Part shown: in pieces, positions 61,798 to 64,000 of the stretch | Layout of the letters: each line of letters begins with the position of its first letter | How positions within the stretch are numbered: the first letter of the stretch is position 1 | Assembly: GCF_017742215.1 (NCBI RefSeq) | Contig: NZ_JAGHKP010000002.1 | Span: forward strand, 409,050-473,049 | Length of the DNA: 64,000 nucleotides | Direction of reading: 5' to 3' | From: Chitinophaga chungangae | GTDB taxonomy: Bacteria; Bacteroidota; Bacteroidia; Chitinophagales; Chitinophagaceae | Made by a program: the position numbers and the translations under genes | Notes under the pieces: generated by a model | What the model was told of the DNA's origin: nothing | The model's database searches: none | Seen by the model: only the letters and a program-made list of their open reading frames with translations

Positions 61798-61836
61798 CAA
61801 ATTACAACAGCCCGCCCGGATTTGCAAACGTTTGCA
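61798..61836 (-). promoter_or_regulatory. Palindromic operator overlapping the DUF4350 gene promoter
   Basis: TGCAAACGTTTGCA (61823-61836) is a perfect 14-base palindrome with the CG centre typical of LacI/PurR-family operators. It contains a minus-strand TTTG (61828-61825) that lies 20 bases before TAATTTG (61804-61798), an approximate -7 element one base short of consensus, next to the ATG at 61792. Binding here would block the promoter. Confidence 0.4.
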
Positions 61837-61842
61837 TAACAT

Positions 61843-61872
61843 GGAGGCGTGGATTAGGATCTTCACGCCTCC
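61843..61872. other. Perfect nine-base-pair hairpin, no T-run
   Basis: GGAGGCGTG (61843-61851) pairs with CACGCCTCC (61864-61872) around a 12-base loop. It has no U-tract on either strand. Role unknown; it may end or pace antisense transcription between the DUF4350 gene and the kinase gene. Confidence 0.4.
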
Positions 61873-61982
61873 GGGGATAAAAAATGTGTAACACCTACAT
61901 ATAATCCGTACAATAGAACCAACCGCCGCTACCCGCTTCCCCGCCAGTTACCACAAGATTTTAGCCGGTCAGCCCTTTTCAG

Positions 61983-62013
61983 TTTGAAGAAAGGAACAGA
62001 CGATCTACTTTTG
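61983..62013 (+). promoter_or_regulatory. Promoter of the histidine kinase/response regulator operon
   Basis: TTTG (61983-61986), 19 bases, TACTTTTG (62006-62013): an exact match to TTTG-N19-TAnnTTTG, 42 bases before the ATG at 62056. Confidence 0.65.
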
Positions 62014-62055
62014 CGTAAGTAGTTACATAAATTACCCCTTATCCCCGGACGATAC

Positions 62056-63645
62056 ATGAAAAACTTCGTTTTTCTTATAACGCTATACCTCTTCCTTCCG
62101 CTCATGCAAGCGCGGGGCACGCTGGTATCGGCCAAGGCTCCCTCCTGCACCCTCAGTCATCCGCTTTTGCTGCAGGATGCCGGCGGCCGCCCTGCCACCA
62201 CCAGTACTGCTGCCCTGCGCGTGCAATTCACGCCTTCGCTGCTGTCCATAATAGCGCCCGGCCACACATCCGCCGCCAGCTATTTACCGCGCCTTCCGAT
62301 AAAAGCGGTCACCACGGGCAGCGTATACGAAAGCAATCGCCGCGATTTTGTGAACGGTCTTTTTTACGGCCTGCTCGCCGCGCTGATGATCTACAACCTG
62401 TTCATCTTCGTCTCTCTCCGCGATGCCACGTACCTTTTTTATGTGGCTTACATCCTGTTTTCCGGCCTCCACCAGCTCGTGCGGGACGGTTACCTGGCGG
62501 ATTTCCCTCCCATCGCCAGCTGGCTCGATCATGGCAGCATCACACTTCCGCCGGCGATGATATTCGGCGTGTTTTTCACCAACGCTTTTCTCCAGACCGC
62601 GCGCAACGCGCAGCGCATCCACAGGCTCCGCGGCGGGCTTATTCTTTACCTTGCCGCATTACCTTTCCTTTACCGGTCCGGCAACAGCGCCGCAGGCCGC
62701 TTTCTGCTGGAAGCGGGCATGTACGGCACCTGGATGTACTGGATCGCTGCGGGCATCGTCAGCTACCGCAACGGTTTTAAACCTGCGCTCTATTACATCG
62801 CGGGTTTCGGGATGCTTATCGTTTTCAGCATGCTGTTTAACCTGGAAGAGCACGGCCTGGTAAACGATACGCCTTTCATCGCGCTGACTTCCCAAACCGG
62901 CGCGGCGCTGCAGGCGGTGATACTTTCTTTTGCATTGGCGGGCAAGATCAATTTTTATAAACGGGAAAAAGAATTGCTCCAGCACGAGGCCCTCCGCCAA
63001 GCCAGCGCGTTTTCGCGCGAGCTGATCAAAATGCAGGAGCATGAAAGAAAAAGGATCGCGTCTGAACTGCACGACAGCGTGGGCCAGCAGCTTATTCTCG
63101 TAAAAAACAAAGCGCTGCTGCTGCGCAATAAAACCGGCGATCCCGGCCTGCAGCATATGGCCGGCGGCATTTCCGGGAATGTGGCAGACACGATCCAGGA
63201 GATCCGCAACATCTCCTATTCTTTACGCCCCTACCAGATGGACATGCTGGGTCTCTCCCAATCCATCCAGAGCCTGGCGGACGAAACCGGCGACAGTGCC
63301 AACGTGGTGATGGAAACCGGCATCGACAACATCGACGGCCTTTTTTCAAAAGAACATGAAATGAATATTTACCGCATCGTGCAGGAACTGCTGAACAATA
63401 TGGTGAAACATTCCGGCGCCACGCTTTGCACGGTGCGCGTGCATCGCGCGGTATGGGTCATGAAAGTGATCGTGACGGACAACGGGAAAGGCATTCAGCA
63501 CAACGCGGGCAATCCCGGTTTCGGATTGTTCGGCATCCGCGAAAGAGCCCAGCTGATGGGAGGCCACGTCACCATTCACCAGCCTGCGGGGCACGGCACG
63601 GCCATTTCAGTGGACATCCCAATTTCTTATTATGAATCCAATTAA
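62056..63645 (+). CDS. 7TM-DISM sensor histidine kinase (NarL-type partner)
   Basis: A 529-residue membrane sensor kinase. Signal peptide about 1-20; a short extracytoplasmic stretch of about 65 residues rich in Ala, Thr and Pro; a seven-span 7TMR-DISM region (about 98-305); then a HisKA_3 domain with HERKRIASELHDSVGQQL (His339) and a HATPase_c domain with the N-box LLNNMVKHSGATLC, DNGKGI and GFGLFGIRERA. The usual 7TMR-DISMED2 ligand domain of about 130 residues before the membrane part is missing. It overlaps the next gene by 14 bases, so the pair is translationally coupled. Confidence 0.92.
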   Translation: MKNFVFLITLYLFLPLMQARGTLVSAKAPSCTLSHPLLLQDAGGRPATTSTAALRVQFTPSLLSIIAPGHTSAASYLPRLPIKAVTTGSVYESNRRDFVNGLFYGLLAALMIYNLFIFVSLRDATYLFYVAYILFSGLHQLVRDGYLADFPPIASWLDHGSITLPPAMIFGVFFTNAFLQTARNAQRIHRLRGGLILYLAALPFLYRSGNSAAGRFLLEAGMYGTWMYWIAAGIVSYRNGFKPALYYIAGFGMLIVFSMLFNLEEHGLVNDTPFIALTSQTGAALQAVILSFALAGKINFYKREKELLQHEALRQASAFSRELIKMQEHERKRIASELHDSVGQQLILVKNKALLLRNKTGDPGLQHMAGGISGNVADTIQEIRNISYSLRPYQMDMLGLSQSIQSLADETGDSANVVMETGIDNIDGLFSKEHEMNIYRIVQELLNNMVKHSGATLCTVRVHRAVWVMKVIVTDNGKGIQHNAGNPGFGLFGIRERAQLMGGHVTIHQPAGHGTAISVDIPISYYESN

Positions 63646-64000
63646 CATCCTCATTGCAGACGATCACCCGATATTTCTCAAAGGCCTCCGCGAAGTGATC
63701 GAAAGCACGGGCGGATACAAGGTTATATACCAGGCTGTGAACGGTACGGACGCATTGGATGGCATTTTTTCCAAACAGCCCGATGTTGTGGTCCTCGATA
63801 TAGACATGCCCGTTAAAAACGGCCTGCAGGCCGCGCAGGAAGCCCTCGCCGCCAAACCGGAGCTGCCGGTGATCCTGCTGACCATGCATAAAGCGAAGGA
63901 CGCGTTTATGAAGGCACTCGAAACCGGCGTGATGGGGTATGTGCTGAAAGAAAATGCCGTAGTGGACATTATCCATGCCATCCAAAGTGTGTCCGCCGGC
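63632..64000 (+). CDS. Response regulator, NarL/FixJ type, 5' part only
   Basis: 123 codons are present before the window ends. They form a complete receiver domain: acidic pair in IADDHP (Asp10, Asp11), phospho-acceptor Asp56 in VVLDIDMP, the threonine in ILLTMHK and the lysine in YVLKEN. The DNA-binding domain, expected to be LuxR-type because the upstream kinase is of the HisKA_3 class, lies outside. The ATG at 63632 overlaps the end of the kinase gene. Confidence 0.93.
   Translation, partial: MNPINILIADDHPIFLKGLREVIESTGGYKVIYQAVNGTDALDGIFSKQPDVVVLDIDMPVKNGLQAAQEALAAKPELPVILLTMHKAKDAFMKALETGVMGYVLKENAVVDIIHAIQSVSAG

Overview
The window looks like chromosomal DNA of a gliding, peptidoglycan-containing Bacteroidota, most likely the Chitinophagaceae (Chitinophaga or a close relative). 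Signs of this are gliding genes gldB, gldF and gldG, a fused MurF-alanine racemase, DUF5777 and porin-family beta barrels, DUF1501/DUF1800 proteins, promoters with the TTTG-N19-TAnnTTTG pattern typical of the phylum, and mostly absent Shine-Dalgarno sites. No phage, insertion sequence or CRISPR array was seen. The genus is inferred from memory of protein families, not from a search.

Layout. 1-4972 (minus): the rod-shape operon mreB-mreC-mreD-mrdA(PBP2)-rodA, with rodA cut by the window edge. 5124-13068: purD, a POT peptide transporter, an OPT oligopeptide transporter with a small lipoprotein, an HtrA-like protease and a class A beta-lactamase. 13307-22306 (minus): DUF1501/DUF1800 pair, ThiF-rhodanese protein, M48 protease, acetyltransferase, small cytochrome c lipoprotein, serS and nadE. 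22349-28480: porin, gldB, apaG, a small HExxH protein, a cytochrome-like/YceI/DUF5777 cluster and a stand-alone murF. 28481-28808 is a structured intergenic region that may encode a small RNA. 28809-38897: methylmalonyl-CoA epimerase, cysteine desulfurase plus IscA-type protein, gldF-gldG, terC, fused murF-alr, lspA and a TauE/SafE exporter. 38973-50846: fumC, enoyl-CoA hydratase, a beta barrel, a B12-binding protein, glnS, gltX, polysaccharide deacetylase, a lipoprotein, tatD, asparaginase and a Tat-exported sugar isomerase-like protein.

50884-57870 is the most accessory-looking stretch: tRNA-Ser(GGA), a frameshifted dioxygenase remnant, an AraC regulator, an epimerase, a rifampin phosphotransferase, a DoxX-like membrane protein and an ECF sigma factor. 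57870-64000: two family 39 glycosyltransferases, a secreted DUF4350 protein, and a histidine kinase overlapping a response regulator that runs off the end.

Shared functions: much of the window concerns the envelope (mre operon, two MurF enzymes, alanine racemase, LspA, beta-lactamase, deacetylase). The clearest regulatory discovery is an 11-base element, TGTAACCTTTT, placed symmetrically between the ECF sigma gene and the DoxX-like gene, in both directions followed by N17 and TCTA counted from TGTAACC; a third copy precedes an outer-membrane barrel gene 15 kb away. This suggests a small, self-controlled ECF regulon.
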